DNA of 64,000 bases from Hofstenia miamia (Eukaryota; Xenacoelomorpha; Acoela): NCBI GenBank assembly GCA_004352715.1, contig SCFE01000105.1, forward strand, positions 506,205-570,204, given 5' to 3'. A program made the position numbers and the translations under genes. Shown here one piece after another: positions 35,945-46,404 of the stretch (the first letter of the stretch is position 1; every line of letters begins with the position of its first letter). The notes beneath the pieces were generated by a model. The model was not told the DNA's origin and ran no database searches. It saw only the letters and a list, made by a program, of their open reading frames with translations.

Positions 35945-37060
35945 TTATAAAAATCTTGGCCCTATATTTTTGCTGCATGTTTCTAATATTTCGTGCAATA
36001 TATGAACATAATTAGAATTGGTCGACCAAGTTGATAAAGATACATCTATATTGCAATTTTTATTCAGACATAATATCCAAAATATTAAAAAAACCGTCGA
36101 AATTTGACGACACATACTGTCTAGTAGAACAACTGCATATTTATTATTATTATTATAAAGTAATACACTTTCAGGCTTCTTCTTACCATCTTCTTTATAA
36201 ACCGCACCACTATACTGTGTAGAAAGTATATGCACAACTCTTTTTGGTTTCGCTTCATATCCCAAGATAGGACTTGATATTTATATATTATATATATTTA
36301 TAATATTTATATATTATATTTTGATGAAACATCAGCCTAAATTTTATCCCAAATTTATCCGGCTTTGTGGGCATATATTGCGTAAAACGGCAGCGTGTAT
36401 TGGTCGGAAATAATTGTTCATCGAAAGTTAATGTTGACAATTGGCTACAAAGCGAACTAAAATAGTTGAAATTAGACAAAAGTTGTCAAGTTGCGAGATT
36501 TCTACGATGATCTTGACGACGATCAAATCGGAGAAACCTTTTTATCTCTCTGATTTTTTGGCGGGACAGTGTCTTATTGAATATGGAACATCCATATGTC
36601 GTTGACCATAGATTTCAAATGGATAATTTCGTCGATATGTACTGTCTTTTAGATATAGTAGTCCCGGAATTTTTCTAGTTCACCTCTTGTTAGATTCCAT
36701 GCATTTAATGGAGTTATGATGTTAGCACAAGCTCGTGTTACACCTTCAGGCTGGCTTACTATATTTTGTCGTTGCATTCTACTACGTCTAACTCCTTGTG
36801 TATTTTCAAGTATTGTCCATTAAGTTCCATCTCGCGCTCAAAGTGATTTATTTTCATTGTCAATCTCTTCGTGACTGCTATGTGACAAGAGGTCTAAATC
36901 CTCATCACTGCTGCTTGTTGAATATTAAATATCATGTAATAGCTGTTCATCATTATTCTCCTCTACCTTTTCTAAATCTTGTTCAGTGTCATCTCCAGAT
37001 TCATCATTTGATAGATTTATCATTGTTTGCAGGAAACGTTGAGCTGACATTCGTTGAAAC
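35945..37060 (-). pseudogene. piggyBac transposase remnant
   Basis: Read on the - strand from 37060: an acidic Ser/Asp/Glu-rich N-terminus, then NAWNLTRGELEKF, then SQLSTLTFDEQLFP with RFTQYMPTKPDKFGIK (36288-36479). These match the conserved second-Asp region of piggyBac (xxDEQxxPFRGRxxxxQYxPxKPxKFGIK). The last part holds KRVVHILST, GKKKPESVLLYN and VVLLDSM (35945-36265), the VDxxDqM-type segment. Stops and frameshifts occur throughout. The Cys-rich C-terminus would lie where the nested element inserted. Confidence 0.75.
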
Positions 37061-37424
37061 ATCACAAATGACAAACGATACTGGTATGCTTGAAATTTCT
37101 ACACCTTTGCAGGAATTCTATCAAATGAAATTGGAGTATATTTAGTAATCCATGATAATTGGGTACAATTAGCTGCGAAACTCTTGCTGCAAAATATTGG
37201 CACCTTTTTGAAATAATTACACAAACGATTCACACCCTTTTTATTATTTTAATAGGACAATACAATCTGTGTACAAGAATATTTACGTTTTAAATATCAT
37301 TTATAATATGTTACTAAAATTTTGAGTATATTTGTAGTAATTTACAAAACATAATGTAGAAATCGTCAATTGACGGGTTTTGGCGCTTTTAGGTATGTTA
37401 AAAGTCTGGCGCTTCTAGTGTTAA

Positions 37425-39487
37425 GGGCGCAGAGTGTTGTTTAAGGTTAAGGTTATGTTTTGGGGTGAGTTGGTAGAGCTGGGCTCCTCTTACATATCTT
37501 AGGTCAGTCAGTCGCCGGAAAATTTATACGGCTGAGCCGATTGGTAACTAAGACTATGTCAAGACAAACGAAATGTGTCATAAAAAGGAAAACCATAACC
37601 ATAACCAAAATTCTTATTTTTTATAGACCAAAACTCTAAACCAACGTCAGAAATCCACGTTTCCTAAACCTAAAAACCTAAATTAATATTTTTATAGACC
37701 TAAGCCCTAAACCAAAGTCAAAAATCGATTGTTCCTTAAAATTAAAACCTAAATTTTAATTATTTCATAGACCTAAACCCTAAACCAAAGTCACCAATTC
37801 TGTTTTCTGTTTCCAATACAAATATTCCATGTTCTATGAAAATAATGTTAGTGCAGAGTGGGGACCAAAAAAGTCCTCAATTTATAATATTTGAACCTAA
37901 CAAAGCGAGTTATATAATAAAACAAACAAAAAATTTGTTTCTGAATTTTTCAAAACCGTTCTGTAATTTGTAACCTTGTGAATTGCTTTTAATTAAATTC
38001 CAGCTTGTAATTTGGTGTTAACTTTGCTAAATATTAGAAATCCGAAATACATTTCACCATAAGTCACCATATTTTACATAATGACCATTACTAACATAGT
38101 TTAAAATATGACACTTATGGATGGCTAACAAATTTCACCCTGTCAGATATGGCCATACCATAAACGGCACCCTTGTTTGTAGGGACAAAAAATCATTCAA
38201 ATATGTGTTTCCAGATACGTAACATATCTGTTCAACAATTTTCAAATGCACATAGATCCCGCTTACGTGTGACATTTAACAGAGACGTTAAAAGCCATTT
38301 AACAATTACAGAGCAAAGCTTCGAAAGTTTATTTACCAATAAATTTAGTTGCATTATTTACTGACCTAATGATTTGATATTTTTTCTTATTTTATTAAGA
38401 TCCCTTATTTTTTAAGCATTGCCTAAATTTGTTTAGAATCTTTCAACAAATCAACAGAAACCATTACTAATTTACTACTTTTTTCTCATTAAAAATGTTT
38501 TATTCAAATAATATCAAAATTTTATTTTTGTTAATTTTTATATTTTACTAGAAAACTGGACAAAATCAAAAGTGTGCATGGGGATAGGTTGTGCCAGAGA
38601 CTACTAGAAAATCTCTGGTTGAGTATAATACTAGAAAATCTCTGGTTGAGTATAATCTTAGGCTAGAAAATAAAGAATAAGGATTATATTTGCAAATCTA
38701 CTGCAAATGTTTAAGTTTGCAGAATGTCAATTTAGAGCAAGTTGTTTATGTTTGTGCAGTGAATTTGTAAAATTCAGGTCTTTTATTGGACTATGTTCAT
38801 ATTCAATTAAATATTATTGATATCTTCACACAACGTTTAAATAATGTATGTAAAAATTTTGTGTAAGTTTTATATGTAAAGATAAAATTGGTTGTGCAAA
38901 TGTCAATTGCCTGCAGGTTAAATATAGATGTGAGCATAGGTGGCGTTAGGTATAAATACATATCCATCATGGTATATAACATTAGTACAAATTATATTTA
39001 CTTACTGGTTCAATAACTACTTTCTAATTATATATATATTTATATTAAATAAGTTGAAATAATTGGTTTTTGAAAACATCAACAACATAATTGTAGATTT
39101 GAAGAAGAATTTTAATCAATGTTCAGATGTAGATGCATTAACACAATTTCCTGTGATTTTGAGCCTTAGGCTGATCACTGTAACTTTAAAGATACAAAGC
39201 ATTTTATCAACATTTTCGAGCAATTGTACCATACTTATTAAGAAATTTAAAAATCTTTGGATGCTGACACATTAATTGGTGAATGTGTTCCCATGTAATA
39301 ATGAACATTTGTGTTAGCAATTATTGCTTGAGTGAAAATATTTAAAAGTATTTTAACTGTTTTTCAATCAAAATTTCTATTTCTTTAAAAAGCCTTCACA
39401 TTTCTAATCATTAAACAACTAGAAGCCGATAGATTCAACTATTATCATCCGAAAATTTAGGAAGAATCCTTTGGTTGGAGGGGATAT
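37425..39487. other. Intergenic sequence, no gene recognised
   Basis: Apart from the CCTAAA-rich tract at about 37610-37800 and a short direct repeat near 38606-38654 (a unit of roughly 28 bp twice, containing actagaaaatctctgg), nothing is recognisable. Confidence 0.45.
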
Positions 39488-39495
39488 CGCTCGTC

Positions 39496-39669
39496 CTGGG
39501 GCGTACGCAGGACCGAAGGCGTACGAAAATTTTTGAAAAAATGCATTTCACCATCTTAAATTTTAAATTCTTTATATTTACAAAAAATTTTTTGATTTTG
39601 CCTGTCGATATCTAGTTTGAACATCTGAAGGAGGAACATTTCACCATGTCCCCCTTGCGTACGCCACTG
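39496..39669. mobile_element. 174-bp hAT-type MITE, GCGTACGC motif family
   Basis: The left end is CTGGGGCGTACGCAGG; the right end in reverse complement is CAGTGGCGTACGCAAGG. Flanks cgctcgtc (39488-39495) and cgctcgcc (39670-39677) agree at 7 of 8 positions. The palindrome GCGTACGC lies in each end, with another GGCGTACG copy at 39518-39525. The interior is a short AT-rich stretch. Confidence 0.7.
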
Positions 39670-40702
39670 CGCTCGCCGCACTTTCTCTTTGAGAGCGGCT
39701 TTGGCAATGACTGCTAGCAACTCGCGATTGCCTAAACTTTTTTTATAATGCTTATCATATCATTGTATTCAACAGGGGATTCAAATTTTTCACTGCTGTT
39801 CTAAATATTACTTTTCAATGAATCACGTATGTCAATGCGCTAAAACAAGATTCAATTGTGAATAGCGTTGTCTACACTTCTGATGAGAGGCCTTCCTATT
39901 TAATTGCAATACTGTAGATGGCTTAGCCGTGGGCCATGCATCAGAATATTAATTGAAAATATTGAGGTGCCCAAACACCCCATTTCGAATATTGAAGTAG
40001 TAATTGCCACCCCACTTCTGGTCAGAGATGGACATAGGCTAAGCTTGCATTGAACTAATTGAAAAGATGGGCCGATATTTAAAAAAATTTTTTACTATTA
40101 CCCAACAGTGCAAGCAAGTCAATGCAAATACAGTTTTGAAAAATTCAATTTGCAATTTGAAGATTTACATTAGTACTATAAACTCTTCGAAATGTAAACT
40201 TAAGATCTTCAATTTCAGTGTGTAGATTCAAAACGAGAAAAATACTTTTTGCAAGGTTAGGGTTAGGTTAGGCTTAGAATTGGTGATTTTACATTGCTTT
40301 GAATATCTTGAATTTTCTCACCTTGAATTTTACAGAATCCGAATGCATGATGTTCCACATTTTACAACAGAAGCATAAGATTATATTTTTAGTGCCAGAT
40401 CCATATTAGGCCCGTTGACTTTAGGAGTATTTACAAACCTGCCCCCTAGCGTGACTTAGATTCCAATTCTAGTCATGATTAGAGAACTGAGACAAGGATT
40501 TCTTTGCAATTTCACTATTTACAAGTTACTATTAGATATTACTACACACGCGTGTAACCAAAATACAATATAATATAAGCACATTTAGGATTGTTTAGCA
40601 TCATGAATTTATTATTGCATTGTGCTACAATAATGTTTTGTATTAAAACAACAGTAGGTTTTGGGTGTTTATGCTAAAAAATTAACTTAGACATTCATCA
40701 TA

Positions 40703-41643
40703 TTACACCATTCCAAAAGTTCTGAGCCCTTGATTGATGTTGATATTCTACAGACATGAAACATTTTTATTTTTGTTAGAATAGAGTCTTAATCTACATA
40801 GTAATTATAAGTGCAGCCGTGACTTTAGTAAGAAACAAAACATTTGGTTTGACAAGTATTCAATTTAGCTAAGAACAAACATAGATGCAGAAATAATGAT
40901 AAAAAATGTCAAGAAGGCGTGACATAGGAACCACTACACGCGATAACTTTGGAACAGTGATCCAGAAGCTTATCGAGTTCTTTTCTATATACTCCAATAT
41001 CAGTCTCTCTCAAGACTCGAACTACTTCACGCTCCACTTCTTCATGGTCATCAAACTCCACTTCCCTCAGCCGCGTCTTGACATGGTCATTGATCCATCG
41101 GTCACACAGGTTAAGGTCAGGTGAATAAGGAGGCTGCTGAAGCAATTCAATTCTTCCGCGGGAGAAAAAAGACGTAACAGCTTTTTGTGTGAGGCCTGGC
41201 ATTATCATGTTGCCACACAATTTGTTCCAAATCAGCTATCCACCTCTTCACTGTAGAGTAGCAAGGGGCATCAGCTTCAAACACATAATGCAGTGGACAC
41301 TGAATTTCAAGTGCAGTTTTGCCACGTTTGCTTTCAACAAATGCATAAAAGCGAGCGTTCTGCTTAGTGCAATTCATGCCTAATGAAATAAAATTCGATT
41401 ATTGAATTTCTTATCTTTAAAACAATTAACATGACTCTACGAGGAATTAAATCGCGTCAACACTGTTATGCATTCAATCAATTAGAGCGTATTACATAGA
41501 TATCTAAAATTTCAAATTTCACTATTTTGTGGTTGAATATCATCAATGATATTATACGTGATCTATTTCAGCATCGATTTAAGTTCTAAATGGATGGTAT
41601 GGTTATATTTAGCAAGGGGCTCAGAACTTATGGTACGGTGTAA
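40703..41643 (-). mobile_element. Mariner-family deletion derivative
   Basis: The left end begins TTACACCATTCCAAAAGTTC and the right end in reverse complement begins TTACACCGTACCATAAGTTC. TA dinucleotides flank both ends (40701-40702 and 41644-41645), the expected target duplication. The transposase gene on the - strand is internally deleted and frameshifted. Length 941 bp against roughly 1.3 kb for full-length elements. Confidence 0.85.
40909..41377 (-). pseudogene. Mariner transposase, deleted and frameshifted
   Basis: The first frame (41147-41377) holds a helix-turn-helix tail (YSTVKRWI) fused directly to WQHDNARPHT, which carries the second catalytic Asp, so the first catalytic Asp is gone. 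A frameshift leads into 40909-41220 with PPYSPDLNLCDRW, the third catalytic region, and a conserved C-terminal helix. The order and spacing are those of mariner (DD34D-like), but the protein cannot be active. Confidence 0.8.
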
Positions 41644-41645
41644 TA

Positions 41646-43354
41646 TTTATGTTCTAAGGTACAACATTAACTCAATTTTGGATCAAAAAATTACTCAATG
41701 CATGAACTAATAGTTACTGAAATGCAATTCAATATCAGTTGTGCCCTTCTGGAAAACATTTTCTCCAGAATTGACTACTTTGTCCTGAGATCATAAAAAT
41801 ATTGCATTTGAATAAGAAAGTTTATGTATTTTGCTACATAAATGCACTTGTTACATCAATATGTTAAATTTTAGAATTTTATAGGTTACTTTTTGCTTGC
41901 CTTTCTAATCACTCTTTACTTAAATGTGTTCTTCATTTGCAATAAGCTTTACGTGACAATTATTTACAATTATCAGGCATTTGTAAGGTTAGAACTATAA
42001 ATTTAATGAAATCGACAATGCCAGTGCATAATTGTCAAATTGAATTATTTGAGCAAATACGAGAAAAGAAAGTCATTCCATTTGATGTTTTAATGCTTCA
42101 AGCATGAACTCAAATCGAATATGTAAAGTTAAAAAGAAAATCATCAACTAGATAGAAGAAACTAAACAGACAGAAAAGCTTGAACCAATGATTGCACAAA
42201 CGGTTAAGGCTGGAAAAACTGGAAGAACGTCCGAGATGTAAATCCAGACATAAGGAAAATATATATGAAGCCTTCAGTTGGACAACATGGCACTGGATCT
42301 CATTAGAAGCGACTCCTCGTGTCGAATGCGAAAAGGCGTTAACAAAACTTTAGTTACTTTGCAAATAACTTCTGGCCATAAGTTCCTGGAAGAATTTCAT
42401 TCGACCACTCAACCCATGAGAGCTAGGATTAACTTGGAACTGGAGCAGCTGATTTCAGATTATTACTCAGTATTTTTGCCAATTGGGGCTAATTTAAATT
42501 ATGTAGTGGGACCACATTGGACAATCGGACCAGAAATTCTCTTACGATTGAAATAGGATCAAATCTAGGTGATACTAAATGGAACTGGGATCAATAAAAT
42601 TCTAGTTTCTGGACAGTGAAGGAATTTATTGTGATTTTAATTTTCGTATCATAAAATACCATCGATATTCACTGCTGACATAAATACTGATATAGGGTAA
42701 ATCCATTCCAAAATTTGAGGAATCAACTCGAGCGAATAACAACTGCATTGAAACCGGCTAAAAGTAATAAATCATCTACATTGTGTAGCATGTATTAATA
42801 CTTTAACGCGCTATCTAAATCTTCGGAACTTGAAGAATTTATCTTCTACTTCATTCCGTTTAGAAGTGTTGAACAGAACAGGTTTTGAAGAAACAGGCAA
42901 ATATGAAATTTTTCGAATATAGTAATAAAATAGCGATAATGGTCGAACACTTTAATTTATAAATGTACTGATAACTTTTACTATTTAGCAAATAGCAATT
43001 TTAGAAACTGGCCATACTGAGCTATTGGGAGGTGTTTTACGAAAAATATGTGTTGGGTAGAGTGAGAAAATTGAAAGTCAGAGATAAATTAGGTAAAGAA
43101 TAATTTAAAACAGTTCTAACCCTACTTCTGGGAATTTTCCAAAACTGTGATGGTTTCTCCAAATAATTATTAAGTACTTATAATTCACGAACTAATAAAA
43201 TATTTAAAATATGAACACACGACAAGGTAGAAAATTGTCTTTTCTACTTTAATTCGCGGCCTAGCGCTGTCCCGTCCAGGTGCGCCCTTGTGCCGAGTTA
43301 GAGGCTTCGATGGACATTAGACAGCCTCATTATCTAAATTCTAGGTATGGAAAG
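41646..43354. other. Intergenic sequence, no gene recognised
   Basis: A 92-codon + frame at 42278-42556 has a more balanced composition than its surroundings and no in-frame stops, but I recognise no domain and see no convincing splice partners. Confidence 0.4.
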
Positions 43355-44728
43355 AATTTGGATACTTTTACAAAAATCGGATTTCTCATTGAAAAAATGT
43401 GTAATATACTAACGCATATCAGAGATACATTTGAAGGATTTCGTGATAATATGTAGCTCAAGTAAAAGAAAGTGGCCACTTTTCAAATTTTGCAATGACC
43501 ACCAAATTCGCCAAATCTAGTACCCATAGAGAACGTGCTGCAGATTCTGAAATAATGAGTTACATCATTGAATCGCAAAATCAAATTTGGATACTTTTAC
43601 AAAAATCGGATTTCTCATTGAAAAAATGTGTAATATACTAACGCATATCAGAGATACATTTGAAGGATTTCGTGATAATATGTAGCTCAAGTAAAAGAAA
43701 GTGGCCACTTTTCAAATTTTGCAATGACCACCAAATTCGCCAAATCTAGTACCCATAGAGAACGTGCTGCAGATTCTGAAATAATGAGTTACATCATTGA
43801 ATCGCAAAATCAAATTTGGATACTTTTACAAAAATCGGATTTCTCATTGAAAAAATGTGTAATATACTAACGCATATCAGAGATACATTTGAAGGATTTC
43901 GTGATAATATGTAGCTCAAGTAAAAGAAAGTGGCCACTTTTCAAATTTTGCAATGACCACCAAATTCGCCAAATCTAGTACCCATAGAGAACGTGCTGCA
44001 GATTCTGAAATAATGAGTTACATCATTGAATCGCAAAATCAAATTTGGATACTTTTACAAAAATCGGATTTCTCATTGAAAAAATGTGTAATATACTAAC
44101 GCATATCAGAGATACATTTGAAGGATTTCGTGATAATATGTAGCTCAAGTAAAAGAAAGTGGCCACTTTTCAAATTTTGCAATGACCACCAAATTCGCCA
44201 AATCTAGTACCCATAGAGAACGTGCTGCAGATTCTGAAATAATGAGTTACATCATTGAATCGCAAAATCAAATTTGGATACTTTTACAAAAATCGGATTT
44301 CTCATTGAAAAAATGTGTAATATACTAACGCATATCAGAGATACATTTGAAGGATTTCGTGATAATATGTAGCTCAAGTAAAAGAAAGTGGCCACTTTTC
44401 AAATTTTGCAATGACCACCAAATTCGCCAAATCTAGTACCCATAGAGAACGTGCTGCAGATTCTGAAATAATGAGTTACATCATTGAATCGCAAAATCAA
44501 ATTTGGATACTTTTACAAAAATCGGATTTCTCATTGAAAAAATGTGTAATATACTAACGCATATCAGAGATACATTTGAAGGATTTCGTGATAATATGTA
44601 GCTCAAGTAAAAGAAAGTGGCCACTTTTCAAATTTTGCAATGACCACCAAATTCGCCAAATCTAGTACCCATAGAGAACGTGCTGCAGATTCTGAAATAA
44701 TGAGTTACATCATTGAATCGCAAAATCA
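43355..44728 (+). repeat. Six tandem copies of a 229-bp unit
   Basis: Units start at 43355, 43584, 43813, 44042, 44271 and 44500, a constant 229-bp spacing, and look identical on reading. The final unit runs into unique sequence at 44729. Each unit ends with the 5' part of the open frame that continues after the array. Identity this high means very recent expansion, or an assembly artefact. Confidence 0.9.
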
Positions 44729-44829
44729 AATAACTCAAGAAGGTAGAGTCCGTTTAATGGATTCAGTTTCAAACGATTATCTGCGTGTCACGCTTTGCAT
44801 TGCAAAATTGTCAAATAACTTTGTCACCA
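44640..44829 (+). other. Candidate exon at the end of the tandem array
   Basis: A frame starting MTTKFAKSSTHRERAADSE continues through a polar, partly helical stretch and meets a CACCAG/GTTAAA donor candidate at about 44829. Composition is protein-like, unlike chance frames nearby. I do not recognise the family and cannot connect it to another exon. The first 29 codons are repeated, ending in the unit boundary, in each of the five upstream units. Confidence 0.3.
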
Positions 44830-45319
44830 GGTTAAAAGCTGAGACAATTATATTTTCAAATATATTTTTTAAGCCTCTATTTGTCTTTCGTTTGTTATCA
44901 AAATATGTTTATAATGTTGCTACTTTTTTTACTTGAGCTATAAAAACTATGCCTTCCTTTTTCAAACACTTGATGAACAATTTTATACCCTGCAACTGTC
45001 TGATTGTATTTATGCAAAAAATTTGATAAATATGGAATTAATTTATGAGTGTTGACGAGGCTGCAAAAGAATTATTATATCTTCTTCTTTCAACTCAACA
45101 AAGCAAATTTGTGAACGAATTAACATTTTTTTAAAAGTCTTGCTTTAAGATTTTTTGGAAAATGATAACTACATTGCTTGTGATAACGTTTTACATCTTT
45201 TCAACCTTCCCTTTCTAAAAGAAAAAAAGCAGCTGTGGTTGACACAGTGAGGGAAAATTCTAATTTTCCAGGCTTCTCTTGAAGAACAAAGCAGTATTGG
45301 AGATCAAATGACGCGAATT

Positions 45320-45470
45320 TACAGCATAGATGTGCGCGGTAGTAATTGTTCAAAAAAAGTTAAATCAACAACATTTTATCACCGTTACCGCCGGAGAAAA
45401 ACGAAACTTGCAGCGGTATACAACAATACCTTAAAAATCAGCAGCGGTTACCGCAAAGACCTTATTCATA
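45320..45470. repeat. CGGTTACCG-rich patch, possible transposon terminus
   Basis: The patch begins TAGATGTGCGCGGTAG and contains CCGTTACCGCCGG, GCAGCGGTATAC and GCAGCGGTTACCGC. This mirrors the motif clustering seen near the ends of the hAT-type MITEs in the window. No opposite end was identified. Confidence 0.25.
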
Positions 45471-46404
45471 AACTTAGCAACTTAAAATTTAATAAAGGTT
45501 ACAAAACTAAACCTGACTTTTCAGGTTAAATTATTTAATATTTATATATTTGTTTAAATAGTTAATATTGGTTTTTTAATATGAATTTTTTTACAAATTC
45601 AGAATGTACTTTCTTTGATCGGTGGTCCCATTGCATGAACTATACTTCAGTTGACCGAGAAGCCCTGATAGAGGCATCTCAATGCAACTCTACAAATGAG
45701 GTCGGTATTTCTCCAGGAAACGTGCAATTTACACCAATCTTCGAGAAGCATGGGTTTTGTGAGACAAGTCAATGAAAAATTATGGCCAATATAACTTCTG
45801 ACTTTTGCAGCAGGCGAAAATGTGGAAACTGGAATTTTCACTTTTGAAAAATTGGTTTATTAATTTGAAATGACTGTATGCAGTTGGAACGTAAATAGAA
45901 AACAAGTTTATTTTGTTTTCTGATACTTTTATTTCATTTAGTTTTTCTAAAGGCATTTAAGGGTATCAAATTTTCAAGTTTAGTGGTTTTAGTAAATTTG
46001 AAACATCGATTACCCGATACAACTTCAGCTTAACAGCAACTGAAGAGTTAGATAGAATGATTATTCTTATGTAAGTAATGTAAAGAATTAATAAGTTCAT
46101 TGCTTCTTATTAAATAAATCAATAACAAGCTAATTATATTTATTAAGTATAACAGAAGAGGTTGGGCAGGTTTACTAATTCAAACTTTGTTATTTTCCTT
46201 TATTAAGACTTCGCCATTTTTTATAAAAATATTTATTTCTATTTTAGAAGCTTGGTAATTTCAAAGAAAGGGGGCATATATCCCCGAATATTTTTGCTTT
46301 TTTGGACATGTCACTATGACAATTTTTTGAAGACTTGAAATCTTTAAATTTAAATATATTAATTCAATCTCAGTTTATTTCGATTTAATGACCATTTTAG
46401 AAAG

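Larger units (their letters stand above)
34748..37420 (-). mobile_element. piggyBac element, degenerate, carrying a nested Tc1/mariner-like element
   Basis: The left end is CACTAGAAGCGCCA and the right end is its inverse complement. The right end is followed directly by TTAA (37421-37424), the piggyBac target; on the left the corresponding bases read TCAA, one change away. Inside both ends a 25-bp subterminal repeat recurs: AAGCGCC, then ACCCGTCAATTGACG, at 34754-34777, 34927-34951 and, inverted, 37364-37388. Transposase remnants lie on the - strand at 35945-37060. A separate transposon occupies 35021-35920. Confidence 0.8.

Noticed and set aside
36031-36222. Plus-strand frame within piggyBac
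   Set aside because: Antisense of the recognisable transposase remnant.
43355-44728. CRISPR-like array
   Set aside because: Direct repeats of 229 bp without unique spacers, in a eukaryotic context; a plain tandem repeat.
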